Source: an uncultured Desulfobacteraceae bacterium
GTDB taxonomy: Bacteria > Desulfobacterota > Desulfobacteria > Desulfobacterales > Desulfatirhabdiaceae
Direction of reading: 5' to 3'
Assembly: GCA_903953895.1 (NCBI GenBank)
Contig: CAJBLH010000027.1
Location: 1 to 64,000, forward strand
DNA: 64,000 bases
This document shows, piece after piece, positions 53,907-63,707 of the stretch (its first letter is position 1; the number at the start of each line of letters is the position of its first letter). A model generated the notes under the pieces. That model did not search any database. It saw nothing but the letters and a program-made list of their open reading frames with translations, and was not told the DNA's origin. The position numbers were made by a program, and so were the translations under genes.

Positions 53907-55142
53907 ATGCAGTTTGAATATTTTATCGGCGCTCGCTATCTGCGGGCCAAGCAGAAACAGGCATTCATCTCACTGATCACGATCTTGTCCATCGCCGGGG
54001 TTACGGTCGGTGTGATGGCGCTGATCATCGTCATCGCCGTAATGGCCGGATTCGAGTCGGATCTGAAATCCCGTATCCTGAGCGTGGAATCCCATATCGT
54101 GGTGATGCGGCATGGGGGCCGATTCACAGACTACGCCCAGATCAACGACTGGATCGGTGGTGTCAATGGCGTGGAAGCATCCACGCCTTTTATTTTGTCC
54201 CAGATCATGATCCGATCCGCATCGGGTATGTCCGGCGCTGTGTTAAGAGGCATTGCGCCGGAATCCGCCGGCAAGGTCATCACCTCGATCAGTCCGGACG
54301 GATTGAAAGCCCTGGCGGCCCGCAGCACAGTCAGACCATCTGCTGCGGATGTTCCTGGCGTTGTTCTCGGAAAAGAACTGATGAAAAACCTAGGCGTCGC
54401 CCGGGGAGATACGATTCACATCCTGTCTCCGCGCGGCATGATTTCCCCGGCTGGGCTGATCCCTGTGATGAAACGGTTTCAAGTCATCGGCGAGTTTGAA
54501 TCCGGCATGTATGAATACGACGGTTCCATCGCCTACATTCACCTGAGTGAAGCACAGAAGTTTCTCCACATGGAAGACGCTATTACCGGCATCGAAGTCC
54601 GGGTGCAGGATATTTATAAAGCCCGTGAGATATCCGAGACGATCTCCACCCACCTGGGATTCCCGTATTGGGGCAGAGACTGGATGCAGATGAACCGGAA
54701 TCTGTTTTCAGCCCTCAAGCTCGAAAAAACCGTCATGTTCATCATTCTGGCGCTGATTATCCTGGTGGCCGCCTTTAACATTGCCGGCAGCCTGATTATG
54801 ATGGTAATGGAAAAAACAAAGGATATCGCCATATTGAAAGCCATGGGTGCAACTGATCAAAGCATTCGCCGCATTTTTGTGTTTAAAGGGATGACCATCG
54901 GCGTCATCGGAACCACCCTCGGGGTCAGCCTCGGGTTTGTGCTGTGTAAACTCCTAGAGCATTATAAATTCATTGAACTTCCCGGAGATGTTTACTATAT
55001 TACCAAACTTCCGGTTCTCTTGAAAACATTCGATGTTGTTTCGATTGCAACCGCTTCCCTGCTCATCTGTTTTATCGCCACGCTGTATCCGGCCAGACAG
55101 GCATCCAGGCTAAATCCGGTGGAAGCGATTCGATATGGATGA
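53907..55142 (+). CDS. Lipoprotein-releasing ABC transporter permease (LolC/LolE)
   Basis: A 411-residue permease that extracts lipoproteins from the inner membrane for transfer to LolA. The start FEYFIGARYLRAKQKQAFIS and first helix (VTVGVMALIIVIAVMAGFE) are characteristic of LolC/E. A periplasmic domain of about 200 residues follows. Three C-terminal helices with the FtsX motif (MEKTKDIAILKAMGATDQSI, LYPARQASRLNPVEAIRYG) finish it. Only one such gene is seen, so the complex may be a homodimer, as in organisms with LolF. The ATP-binding LolD follows after 80 bases. Confidence 0.93.
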   Translation: MQFEYFIGARYLRAKQKQAFISLITILSIAGVTVGVMALIIVIAVMAGFESDLKSRILSVESHIVVMRHGGRFTDYAQINDWIGGVNGVEASTPFILSQIMIRSASGMSGAVLRGIAPESAGKVITSISPDGLKALAARSTVRPSAADVPGVVLGKELMKNLGVARGDTIHILSPRGMISPAGLIPVMKRFQVIGEFESGMYEYDGSIAYIHLSEAQKFLHMEDAITGIEVRVQDIYKAREISETISTHLGFPYWGRDWMQMNRNLFSALKLEKTVMFIILALIILVAAFNIAGSLIMMVMEKTKDIAILKAMGATDQSIRRIFVFKGMTIGVIGTTLGVSLGFVLCKLLEHYKFIELPGDVYYITKLPVLLKTFDVVSIATASLLICFIATLYPARQASRLNPVEAIRYG

Positions 55143-55222
55143 AGATTTTCGGATGCAGTGCGCCATCGATTCCGGCATAGCGCACAAAACAGTCCGGACA
55201 GCCGGGTCTCAGTTAGGTTGAT

Positions 55223-55951
55223 ATGGAAAACATCGGAATAAATGGCAGCACGGCTCAGGATGAACCAAATATCGACAGCCTGGTTCAGGCCAGGGATATC
55301 AAGAAAAGTTTCATCAGCAGCGGATCACGAATCGACATATTGAAATCGGTCGATTTAACATTGATGGCCGGAGAAACCGTTGCCATTGTCGGTGCATCCG
55401 GTATTGGAAAATCCACCCTGCTTCAGATACTGGGCACTCTGGATCAACCGGATTCCGGGAATTTATGGTTTCAGGGAAAAAATATTTTCAAGCTGAATCC
55501 TTTCCAGTTGGCCAGTTTCAGAAATGCGTCCATTGGTTTTGTATTTCAGTTTCATCATCTGCTGCCGGAGTTCACCGCACTTGAAAACGCCATGATGCCG
55601 GGGCTGATCAAGGGACTGTCCAAACCCGCGGCCCAAAATCTTGCGGAAAAGGTTCTGGTGCGGGTCGGCCTGAAAAGCAGATTGCAGCAGCAGGTCACCA
55701 AGCTTTCCGGGGGTGAACAGCAGCGGGTGGCGCTTGCCAGGGCCCTGGTTTTAAAGCCTGCCCTGCTCCTGGCCGATGAACCCACCGGAAATCTGGATCA
55801 AAAGAACAGTGAACAGGTTCATGAATTATTGATGGAACTCAATCAAGAAATGAATATGACCATGGTGGTCGTCACGCACAACATGAAACTGGCCTCCTAT
55901 ATGGCAAGACGCATCACCATTACGGACGGGAAACTGGTCGAAGCAAACTGA
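55223..55951 (+). CDS. lolD: Lipoprotein-releasing ABC transporter ATP-binding protein
   Basis: A 242-residue ABC ATPase. Walker A is [17 protein letters not shown], the Q-loop [17 protein letters not shown], the signature [16 protein letters not shown], Walker [13 protein letters not shown], and the switch His is in [20 protein letters not shown] and the short length fit LolD rather than MacB or FtsE. It powers the LolC/E permease encoded upstream. bamA begins nine bases after its stop. Confidence 0.94.
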   Translation: MENIGINGSTAQDEPNIDSLVQARDIKKSFISSGSRIDILKSVDLTLMAGETVAIVGASGIGKSTLLQILGTLDQPDSGNLWFQGKNIFKLNPFQLASFRNASIGFVFQFHHLLPEFTALENAMMPGLIKGLSKPAAQNLAEKVLVRVGLKSRLQQQVTKLSGGEQQRVALARALVLKPALLLADEPTGNLDQKNSEQVHELLMELNQEMNMTMVVVTHNMKLASYMARRITITDGKLVEAN

Positions 55952-55960
55952 GGTGTCTAC

Positions 55961-58663
55961 ATGTTAAAACGGTTATGGCTCGTCATTATCGGAATCTTAT
56001 GCGGTTTCCCTCTTATGGGTTTTGGCGCCGAACGCGTCCAGGTAATGGTCTTGCCGTTTGATATTCACGCACAGCAAAATCTGGAATATTTAAAAGACCA
56101 GGTTCCGCAGCTTATTTCGCGTCACCTGGAAAGAAGCGGTGCTGTCATCGTCAATCCGGACAGTGAACCCGCCATCCTTTCCGGCAAAGAGCCAACCCTT
56201 GAAACCATCCGCGTGATCGGCTCCAAAAAAAGCGCCGACGTGGTGATCTGGGGCAGCCTGACCTGGCTCGGAGAGAATTTCAGTCTAGACGCCAGAATGA
56301 TGGATGTTTCCACAGACAGACCACCGGGATCATTTTTTTCTGAAGGACAGGGTGTTGAAAACCTTCCGGCAGCCGTAAAATCGCTTTCAGACGCCATCGG
56401 TGCAAAGCTCTTCAAACGGGAAAAAATTGCCGAAGTCCGGGTGACGGGCAACAGACGCATCGAGCAGGACGCCATCAAACGCATTGCAAAGACACAGCCA
56501 GGCGACACGCTGCTTGCCAGGAATTTAACCGAAGATATGAAGGCCATTTATGCCATGGGCTATTTTGATGATGTTCGGGTTGAATCCGAAGACAGCCCTG
56601 CAGGCAAGATCATTATTTTTGTCGTCAAAGAAAAGCCCACCATCCGGCACATCTATATCAAGGGGGGCAAGGATAGTCAGCAGGAATCCGGGAGCAAAAA
56701 ATTCAAGGAAGAGAAAAAAGAAGATGTTAAACCAGGATCTCTGGTGATCGATGAAGAAAAAATCCTGAAAAGTCTGGATATCAAAACTGGCTCAATCGTT
56801 AATATTTTTAAAATCCAGAGCAATATCAAGCGAATTGAAGATCTCTACAAAGAAAAGAACTACCATAACGTCAAGGTTACCTACAACATCAAGGAACAAG
56901 ACAACAATCAGGCAGATCTTGAATTCATCATCGATGAAGGAAAAAAAATCCTGATCAAGGAAATTCACTTTGTCGGAAATGAGTCCTATCCGGATAAGAA
57001 ATTGAAAAAAATCATGAAAACATCCGAGAAAGGTTTCTGGTCCTGGCTGACCTCCTCCGGAGATCTCAAAGCGGAAGATCTGAATCAGGATGTTGAACTG
57101 CTCACTTCTTTTTATCACAACAGCGGCTATATCCAGGCCAAAGTGGGTGAACCCATCGTTGAATTTAAAGACAACTGGATTTATATCACGATCAAGATCG
57201 ACGAAGGCCAGCGATTTAAAGTCGGTGACGTCAAATTTGCAGGGGATCTTCTCAAGCCGGAATCCGAGCTGTTGAAGCAGCTAAAAATCTCCAAGGAACC
57301 GTATTTCAGCAGACAGGTCCTGCGCGACGACATCATCGGCATCGGTGATCAGTATTCAGATGAAGGCTACGCCAATGCGGATGTCGTTCCCAATATCGAT
57401 CAGGATGTCGAAAAATTGATTGTCAACATCACCTTTACGATTACAAAAGGCGGCCTTGTCTATTTTGAAGAAATCCGGATCACCGGCAATACCAAAACCC
57501 GCGACAAGGTCATTCGCCGCGAACTTGAAATTTATGAACAGGAATTGTTCAACGGATCGAAATTGAAACGCGGTATCAGAAACCTGAATCGGCTTGATTA
57601 TTTTGAAGACGTCAAGGTCAACACGACCAAGGGAAGCGAACCCGACAAAATGATCCTCGATATCGACGTCAAAGAAAAACCGACCGGTACGTTCAGCGTC
57701 GGCGGCGGTTACAGCAGTGTCGAAAATATGTTTGTCGTTGGTTCCATCTCTCAGCGTAACCTCTTCGGCAGAGGACAGTTGCTGAGACTGAAAGCGGAGA
57801 TCGGCGGCCGAACCACCCGCTATGATCTGTCTTTTACCGAACCGTGGCTGTTTGACATCCCCCTTACCGCAGGCGTCGATCTATATAACCAGACCAGAGA
57901 CTACGACAGTTACAACGTGTCGAGCGTCGGAGGCGCGGTCCGATTCGGCTATCCGGTCTATGACTACACACGGGCTTATCTTACATACGCATACGACGTC
58001 AGCGATCTGACCGATCTGTCCGCCACCGCCACGGATTATTTCAAGCAAATGGCCGGAAAACATACCACCAGCAGCATAACGCCGTCGATTCGCTACGACT
58101 CCAGAGATAAAACATTCAACCCGACCGAAGGGTCTCTCAGCAACATTTCTGTGGAATATGCCGGAATCGGCGGAGATGTCGGCTTCACCAAATATGTTGG
58201 AGAGGCCGGCAGATATTATCCGCTGTTCTGGAGTACGGTGGGTTTTCTGCATGCCAAGGCCGGCTATGTCGAGCAACATCCCGATGCCTTGCTGCCGCCC
58301 TACGACCGCTTTTATCTGGGCGGCATCAACTCGATCAGAGGTTTTGCCTGGGATGAGCTCAGCCCAAAAGATGCAAACGGCTATGCATACGGCGGGAACA
58401 AGTTCGTTCAGTTCAACATCGAGTATATTTTTCCGCTGATTAAAGACATCGGCCTGATGGGGGTCTTATTTACCGACATCGGTAACCTTTACGACGACAA
58501 TCAGGATATCGATTTAAGCAGCTTGCGTCAGACCGCCGGGTTCGGCATTCGCTGGTATTCACCCATGGGCCCCATTCGGCTGGAAAACGGTTTTATTCTC
58601 GACCCGAAACCCGGCGAGAATCAAAACGGCCGTTGGGAGTTTACCATGGGCCAGGCATTCTGA
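55961..58663 (+). CDS. bamA: Outer membrane protein assembly factor BamA
   Basis: A 900-residue Omp85 protein that inserts beta-barrel proteins into the outer membrane. After a signal peptide (residues 1-22, ending MGFG), about residues 24-150 form an extra domain (VQVMVLPFDIHAQQNLEYL, SADVVIWGSLTWLG) resembling TolB-N/FlgO-like folds. Five POTRA domains follow from about 158 (VRVTGNRRIEQDAI) to 568 (EIRITGNTKTRDKVI). POTRA2 carries a charged insertion at about 233-260 (KKFKEEKKEDVKPGS). The 16-strand barrel starts near 570 and includes the FYLGGINSIRGF lock motif; it ends with Phe. The gene lies between lolD and skp. Confidence 0.96.
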   Translation: MLKRLWLVIIGILCGFPLMGFGAERVQVMVLPFDIHAQQNLEYLKDQVPQLISRHLERSGAVIVNPDSEPAILSGKEPTLETIRVIGSKKSADVVIWGSLTWLGENFSLDARMMDVSTDRPPGSFFSEGQGVENLPAAVKSLSDAIGAKLFKREKIAEVRVTGNRRIEQDAIKRIAKTQPGDTLLARNLTEDMKAIYAMGYFDDVRVESEDSPAGKIIIFVVKEKPTIRHIYIKGGKDSQQESGSKKFKEEKKEDVKPGSLVIDEEKILKSLDIKTGSIVNIFKIQSNIKRIEDLYKEKNYHNVKVTYNIKEQDNNQADLEFIIDEGKKILIKEIHFVGNESYPDKKLKKIMKTSEKGFWSWLTSSGDLKAEDLNQDVELLTSFYHNSGYIQAKVGEPIVEFKDNWIYITIKIDEGQRFKVGDVKFAGDLLKPESELLKQLKISKEPYFSRQVLRDDIIGIGDQYSDEGYANADVVPNIDQDVEKLIVNITFTITKGGLVYFEEIRITGNTKTRDKVIRRELEIYEQELFNGSKLKRGIRNLNRLDYFEDVKVNTTKGSEPDKMILDIDVKEKPTGTFSVGGGYSSVENMFVVGSISQRNLFGRGQLLRLKAEIGGRTTRYDLSFTEPWLFDIPLTAGVDLYNQTRDYDSYNVSSVGGAVRFGYPVYDYTRAYLTYAYDVSDLTDLSATATDYFKQMAGKHTTSSITPSIRYDSRDKTFNPTEGSLSNISVEYAGIGGDVGFTKYVGEAGRYYPLFWSTVGFLHAKAGYVEQHPDALLPPYDRFYLGGINSIRGFAWDELSPKDANGYAYGGNKFVQFNIEYIFPLIKDIGLMGVLFTDIGNLYDDNQDIDLSSLRQTAGFGIRWYSPMGPIRLENGFILDPKPGENQNGRWEFTMGQAF

Positions 58664-58721
58664 TTTCCCTATTCTGACAATTTTACCATTAACAAGCACT
58701 ACATTTGAAAAGGATTTAACA

Positions 58722-59291
58722 ATGAACATGATGAAGCGTATTCTGGCTGTTGGAGCTATTTCATTTTTCTTTCTGACAGGGATGTCATCCGCTGCGGATG
58801 CCGTCAAAATCGGGGTCGTGGATTTCCAGAAGATACTTGAGGTTTCCAGCGCCGGCAAGGCTGCACAGGCAGAAATCAACAAACAGGGAAAACAGATGGA
58901 AACGGATCTCAAAGACAGAGGCACCGAGATCGAAGAAATCGAAAAGAAGATTGAGCGGGAGTCTCCGGTCATGAGCAAAGATATCCGGGAAGAAAAACAG
59001 CGGGAGATCCGAATCAAGATCGGCGATTTCAAGGCCCTTCAGCAAAAATACATGGAAGATTTCAAAGCGCTGGAGAATCGCATCATCAGCAAAATCCAGA
59101 AAGAAGTGGTTGAACTCGTTCAAGATATCGGGAAAAAAGAAAGCTATACGCTGGTTGTCGAAAAGCGGACCGGCGGCGTTGTCTATGCCCCTCTGTCCAT
59201 CGATATCACCGATGCCGTCATTCAAAGTTACAATTCCCAGTCTCCGAAATTCGATGAGACGTCCGCCGTCACAGAAAAAAAGAAAAAATAG
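58722..59291 (+). CDS. OmpH/Skp-family periplasmic chaperone
   Basis: A 189-residue secreted chaperone. The signal peptide is residues 1-25 (ending SSAADA), followed by VKIGVVDFQKILEVSSAGKA, the start of all OmpH/Skp proteins. The long central helices (MSKDIREEKQREIRIKIGDF) form the tentacles that hold unfolded outer-membrane proteins. The end, IDITDAVIQSYN, is also family-typical. The ribosome site is AAAAGGATTTAACA. It sits directly between bamA and lpxD, the usual arrangement in Gram-negative bacteria. Confidence 0.93.
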   Translation: MNMMKRILAVGAISFFFLTGMSSAADAVKIGVVDFQKILEVSSAGKAAQAEINKQGKQMETDLKDRGTEIEEIEKKIERESPVMSKDIREEKQREIRIKIGDFKALQQKYMEDFKALENRIISKIQKEVVELVQDIGKKESYTLVVEKRTGGVVYAPLSIDITDAVIQSYNSQSPKFDETSAVTEKKKK

Positions 59292-59303
59292 AGGCTGATT
59301 GCG

Positions 59304-60344
59304 ATGGATATGACAATTGAGCGGATTGCATCTCAGGTTCAGGGACGAATGCAGGGGGATGGCCGGAAATGTATCCAGGGTGTCGCGCCGTTTGAAACCG
59401 CTGAGGGTAGCCAGATCACCTATGCCGGAGGCCCTAAATTTCTCAAGCGCCTTCACGAAACCCGGGCTGGCGCCGTTTTGGTTCCTCATGATTATATCGG
59501 AGAAGATGACCGCGTCATTCGGGTCAAGAATCCACAGCTTGCTTTTTCCCATGTTGTCAGGATGTTTTATCCATCATCTCCGGCATGGACCGGCATCAGT
59601 CCGCTGGCGCATATCGGACAACATTTTGCAATGGGAAACGATGTCGCCATAGGTCCATTTGTGGTGATTCAGAATCATGTCTCCCTTGGAAATCGGGTCA
59701 TCCTTCACCCCCATGTGGTGATCGGAGACCATGTGGTCATCGGCAGCGATGTGGAAATCTTCCCGAATGTCACCCTGTTGAATGGCGCCTGTATCGGCAA
59801 TCGGGTCTCTATCCACGCCGGAACCGTGATCGGCAGCGACGGATTCGGGTATACTCCGGATGACGGCGCCTATCACAAAATCCCCCACCTCGGCACCGTA
59901 CAGATCGATGATGATGTCGAGATCGGCGCCGGAAACACCATTGACCGTGCGACATACGGGAAAACATGGATTCAGCGGGGTGTTAAAACCGATAATCTCG
60001 TGCATATCGCCCACAATGTCGTGGTGGGCGAAAATACCCTTCTTGTGGCTCAGGTCGGCATTTCCGGCAGTACGACCATCGGAAGACAAAGCATACTGGC
60101 CGGTCAGGTCGGGGTGTCGGGTCATCTGAAGATCGGTGATCGGGTCACCATCGGTCCGCAGTCCGGAATCGCCGGCTCCATTCCGGACGGCATGGTCGTT
60201 TCCGGATCACCGGAGCTGCCACACAAACAATGGCTCAGAATTCAGCGGATCATCCCCCGGCTTCCGGAAATGAAAAAGAAGCTGGGTGAACTGGAAAAGC
60301 GCCTGAACGAACTTGCAAACACCCAGAACAACACGGAGACATAA
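59304..60344 (+). CDS. lpxD: UDP-3-O-acylglucosamine N-acyltransferase
   Basis: A 346-residue lipid A enzyme that N-acylates UDP-3-O-acyl-GlcN. The N-terminal uridine-binding domain (residues 1-100) is followed by a left-handed beta-helix of hexapeptides (GNDVAIGPFVVIQN, IGNRVSIHAGTVIGSDGFGY). The conserved IDRATYG and VHIAHNVVVGENTLLVAQVG give the catalytic His. The C-terminal helices end LPEMKKKLGELEKRLNELA, which trimerise. It is in order with fabZ, lpxA and lpxB. Confidence 0.96.
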   Translation: MDMTIERIASQVQGRMQGDGRKCIQGVAPFETAEGSQITYAGGPKFLKRLHETRAGAVLVPHDYIGEDDRVIRVKNPQLAFSHVVRMFYPSSPAWTGISPLAHIGQHFAMGNDVAIGPFVVIQNHVSLGNRVILHPHVVIGDHVVIGSDVEIFPNVTLLNGACIGNRVSIHAGTVIGSDGFGYTPDDGAYHKIPHLGTVQIDDDVEIGAGNTIDRATYGKTWIQRGVKTDNLVHIAHNVVVGENTLLVAQVGISGSTTIGRQSILAGQVGVSGHLKIGDRVTIGPQSGIAGSIPDGMVVSGSPELPHKQWLRIQRIIPRLPEMKKKLGELEKRLNELANTQNNTET

Positions 60345-60348
60345 AATC

Positions 60349-60792
60349 GTGCAACGCATGGATATCTCTGAAATCATGGCACTGCTTCCACACCGGTACC
60401 CGATGCTGTTGATCGATCGGATCATCGACCTGGTTCCGGGGGAAAAAGTGGTGGCATTAAAAAATGTTACCATCAACGAACCTTTTTTCTCCGGCCATTT
60501 CCCCACACTCCCCGTAATGCCCGGCGTATTGATCGTAGAAGCGATGGGACAGGCAGGCGGGGTTCTGATCATGTCGGAGCTGCCGCGGGAAAAAATCCCA
60601 GGAGCGATTTATTTTATGGGATGCGACAAAGTGAGGTTCCGTATACCGGTCACTCCCGGAGACCAATTGATTCTGGAAGCCAAAATAATAAAAAAGCGAT
60701 TGAAAGTCGTTAAATTGTCGGCAACGGCCATGGTCGGTGATAAACTGGTGGCTGAAGCCGAATTGCTTGCCACTTACGGAGATCCTGCATGA
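60349..60792 (+). CDS. fabZ: 3-hydroxyacyl-[acyl-carrier-protein] dehydratase FabZ
   Basis: A hotdog-fold dehydratase of fatty-acid elongation, about 147 residues. DISEIMALLPHRYPMLLIDR and the active-site FFSGHFPTLPVMPGVLIVEA (catalytic His and Glu) are intact. I chose GTG 60349, ten bases from GGAG at the lpxD end; ATG 60358 is the alternative and gives a product three residues shorter. It competes with LpxA/LpxD for 3-hydroxyacyl-ACP, which explains its place in the lpx operon. It overlaps lpxA by four bases (ATGA). Confidence 0.95.
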   Translation: MQRMDISEIMALLPHRYPMLLIDRIIDLVPGEKVVALKNVTINEPFFSGHFPTLPVMPGVLIVEAMGQAGGVLIMSELPREKIPGAIYFMGCDKVRFRIPVTPGDQLILEAKIIKKRLKVVKLSATAMVGDKLVAEAELLATYGDPA

Positions 60793-61577
60793 TTCACCCC
60801 ACTGCGATTGTCAGCTCCCAATCTGAAATCGGCGCCAATGTAACGATCGGGGCCTATTCCGTTGTTGCAGATCACGTCTGTATCGGGGATGGAACCGAAA
60901 TCAGTTCCCATGTGGTCATCGATCCCTATACGACCATCGGCGAAAACTGCCGCATTTTTCAGTTTGCATCCATCGGCGCCATCCCTCAGTCCCTTAAATT
61001 CGAAGGCCAAAAAACCCTTTTGACCATCGGGCGGGGAACCACCATTCGCGAATTTGTCACGATCAACCGTGGAACGGTTTCCGGCGGGGGGATCACCGCG
61101 GTGGGCGAAGAAAATTTTATCATGGCCTACTGCCATATCGCCCATGATTGCATCACCGGCCGCAATGTAATACTGGCAAACGCAGCCACCCTGGCCGGAC
61201 ATATCACCATCGGCAATTACGCCACCATCGGCGGCATCGTCGCCATCCATCAATTTGTCCGGATCGGTGATTATGCCTTTGTCGGTGGCGCATCCGCCGT
61301 TGTAAAGGATGTGCCACCGTTTGTCATCGCCGCCGGAGACCGGGCCACCCTCCACAGTTTGAACGCAGTGGGCCTGAAGCGACAGGGATTTTCACCCGCC
61401 ACCCTGTCCGCCTTGAAAAAAGCCTATCGCATCATCTTTCGCATCGGTCTTACCCTGAATGAAGCCATTGAAAGAGCGCGTGCCGAAGTGGAGCAGATTC
61501 CGGAAGTCGTTCAATTCATCGATTTTATCAAATCATCCCAGCGGGGCGTCACCCGCTGCGGCAAGAGCAAGGATTGA
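60789..61577 (+). CDS. lpxA: UDP-N-acetylglucosamine acyltransferase
   Basis: A 262-residue first enzyme of lipid A synthesis. Hexapeptide repeats dominate (IHPTAIVSSQSEIGANVTIG). GAIPQSLKF, TIREFVTINRGT and the catalytic His in AYCHIAHDC (about residue 118) are diagnostic. The C-terminal helical domain (HSLNAVGLKRQGFSPATLSA) is standard. Whether it uses UDP-GlcNAc or the 3-amino analogue cannot be told from sequence alone, but the oxidoreductase that follows leaves the second possible. Confidence 0.96.
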   Translation: MIHPTAIVSSQSEIGANVTIGAYSVVADHVCIGDGTEISSHVVIDPYTTIGENCRIFQFASIGAIPQSLKFEGQKTLLTIGRGTTIREFVTINRGTVSGGGITAVGEENFIMAYCHIAHDCITGRNVILANAATLAGHITIGNYATIGGIVAIHQFVRIGDYAFVGGASAVVKDVPPFVIAAGDRATLHSLNAVGLKRQGFSPATLSALKKAYRIIFRIGLTLNEAIERARAEVEQIPEVVQFIDFIKSSQRGVTRCGKSKD

Positions 61578-61592
61578 CAACTGATAACCGAT

Positions 61593-62552
61593 ATGAAAAA
61601 AGTGCGCTTAGGAGTTGTAGGTGTGGGGTACCTCGGCAAGTACCATGCCGAAAAATATGCCGGTATGGCGCATGTGGATCTTGTCGGTGTTGTGGATACC
61701 CACCGCAGTCTGGCCGACGGGATCGCCTCAAAATTCAATACACAGGCATTTTACAACCACCTGGATCTCATCGGGAAAGTGGATGCCGTCAGTATTTCCG
61801 TGCCGACCCCGGAGCATTTTATCGTCAGCCGGGATTTTCTTGAAAACGATATCGATGTTCTGATTGAAAAACCGATTACCACATCCCTTGCCGAAGCCAA
61901 CGAACTGATTCACCTGGCCGAATCCCGGGGGTTGATCATTCAGGTCGGTCATCTCGAGCGGTTCAATCCGGCGGTGACAGCCTTGCAGGGGGTCATCAAA
62001 AAACCCATGTTCATCGAATCCCACCGGCTCAGCATTTTCAAAGACCGGTGTACCGATGTCAGTGTGGTTCTGGATTTGATGATTCATGATATCGACATCA
62101 TCCTGAATTTCGTCAAGTCTGATATCAAAACCATTCACGCGTCTGGAATCTCGGTGATATCCAATCATGTCGATATCGCCAATGCCAGACTGGCTTTTGA
62201 AACCGGCTGTGTCGCCAATGTTACTGCCAGCCGGATTTCCACAAAAAATGAGCGAAAAATCCGTCTTTTTCAAAAGGATGCTTATGTTTCCGTCGATTTT
62301 GCCAACCAAGACATTACGCTGATTCGAAAGAGCAGCGCGGCGTCCGGCGGCATTGTTCCCGGCGCCGATATACAGACACTTTCCTTTTTGAAAGGCGACG
62401 CCCTCGAAGATGAACTGACTGCCTTCGTCAAAGCCGTCACCCTTCGCCGGCAACCCGAAGTCACCGGCCAGATGGGCCGCGATGCGTTGAAAATCGCCCT
62501 GCATATCATGGATCAGATTCAGGCCACCAGCACCCGTTATGCATCTTTTTAG
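61593..62552 (+). CDS. Gfo/Idh/MocA-family oxidoreductase in the lpx cluster
   Basis: A 319-residue NAD(P)-dependent sugar dehydrogenase. The Rossmann start is VRLGVVGVGYLGKYHAEKYA, with the family EKPI motif in VLIEKPITTSLAEA and a later GHLERFNPAV. The substrate-side DLMIHDIDIIL helix is also typical. It lies between lpxA and lpxB with 15- and 9-base gaps. In some bacteria GnnA, of this family, oxidises UDP-GlcNAc at C3 as the first step to UDP-GlcNAc3N for amide-linked lipid A. The partner aminotransferase GnnB is not here. The GnnA-like role is an inference. Confidence 0.85.
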   Translation: MKKVRLGVVGVGYLGKYHAEKYAGMAHVDLVGVVDTHRSLADGIASKFNTQAFYNHLDLIGKVDAVSISVPTPEHFIVSRDFLENDIDVLIEKPITTSLAEANELIHLAESRGLIIQVGHLERFNPAVTALQGVIKKPMFIESHRLSIFKDRCTDVSVVLDLMIHDIDIILNFVKSDIKTIHASGISVISNHVDIANARLAFETGCVANVTASRISTKNERKIRLFQKDAYVSVDFANQDITLIRKSSAASGGIVPGADIQTLSFLKGDALEDELTAFVKAVTLRRQPEVTGQMGRDALKIALHIMDQIQATSTRYASF

Positions 62553-62561
62553 TCTCTTTTT

Positions 62562-63707
62562 ATGAATTCATCCGACAACCCGCACCATATTTTTCTGATT
62601 GCCGGTGAGGCATCCGGAGATATTCACGGCGCCAATCTGGTCAAAGCACTGAAACAGCGCTGCGATACCATCGTCTTCAGCGGCATTGGCGGTAATGCCA
62701 TGCAGGAAGCCGGTGTCGAGATCGTGGTGGATGCAGCGACCTTGTCGGTTGTCGGCATTACCGAAGTCTTATCGAGGCTGCCCGACATCCTCAGCGGCAT
62801 GGCTGTTGCCAAATCATTTCTGAAAAACAAACACCCCGATCTGCTGATTCTGATCGATTTTCCGGATTTCAATCTGAGGATGGCCGCATTCGCCAAAAAA
62901 TGGGGAATTCCGGTTCTTTATTATATCAGTCCTCAAATCTGGGCATGGCGATCCGGAAGAGTTACGAAAATCGGCAGACTGGTGGATCATATCGCGGTCA
63001 TACTGCCGTTTGAAGCCTCTTTTTACCGCAAGCACCATATTCCGGTCACGTTTGTCGGCCATCCACTGCTTGACGCGTTCGGGGGGCCGCTGCCTGCCCT
63101 GGCTCTGGGGGATTCCCCGCCGGTCGTCGGGCTGCTTCCCGGATCCCGGGAAAGTGAAATATTCAGGCATCTGCCGATCATGCTTCAAGCTGCCGGAATT
63201 CTGTCGGAGCAGATGGACATCCGGTTTGTCCTCTCGGTCGCCCCCGGTGCGCCTCAGGCCGCCATTCAGGCCGTCTCATCTCCTTTTCAAAACCGGTTTT
63301 CTCTGGAAATCGACATCCAAGGCGCCCGATCGGTTTTCTCCAAAAGCCATCTGGTTGTGGCTGCCTCCGGAACCGTAACCCTGGAAGCGGCGATTGCCGG
63401 AACACCCGTCGTTATCATCTATAAAGTATCGCCGCTGAGCTACCGGCTGGGCAAGGCCCTGATCAAAGTCAAAAATATCGGCCTGGTCAATCTGATCGCT
63501 GAAAGGCAGATCGCTCCGGAACTCATTCAAGACCGGGCAAATCCCGAATCGATTGCAGAAACCGTGAGAAATCTGTTAGAAGACCCTGCTGCTCTGGATG
63601 CCATGCGTCAGGCGTTCGGCAATGTCAGATACCGGCTTGGTGGACCTGGGGCTTCTGCACGTGTAGCGGATATCGCCATGAAAATGATGAAACAGGAAAG
63701 ATCATGA
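62562..63707 (+). CDS. lpxB: Lipid-A-disaccharide synthase
   Basis: A 381-residue membrane-associated GT19 enzyme. It joins UDP-2,3-diacyl-GlcN to lipid X. Family signatures: IFLIAGEASGDIHGANLVKA, GIGGNAMQEAGVE, IDFPDFNLRMA, YYISPQIWAWRSGRV, VGHPLLD and LPGSRESEI. The C-terminal nucleotide-binding part has VAASGTVTLEAAIAGTPVVI. Length is normal. Its stop overlaps the ATG of the next gene (msbA), ATGA. Confidence 0.96.
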   Translation: MNSSDNPHHIFLIAGEASGDIHGANLVKALKQRCDTIVFSGIGGNAMQEAGVEIVVDAATLSVVGITEVLSRLPDILSGMAVAKSFLKNKHPDLLILIDFPDFNLRMAAFAKKWGIPVLYYISPQIWAWRSGRVTKIGRLVDHIAVILPFEASFYRKHHIPVTFVGHPLLDAFGGPLPALALGDSPPVVGLLPGSRESEIFRHLPIMLQAAGILSEQMDIRFVLSVAPGAPQAAIQAVSSPFQNRFSLEIDIQGARSVFSKSHLVVAASGTVTLEAAIAGTPVVIIYKVSPLSYRLGKALIKVKNIGLVNLIAERQIAPELIQDRANPESIAETVRNLLEDPAALDAMRQAFGNVRYRLGGPGASARVADIAMKMMKQERS

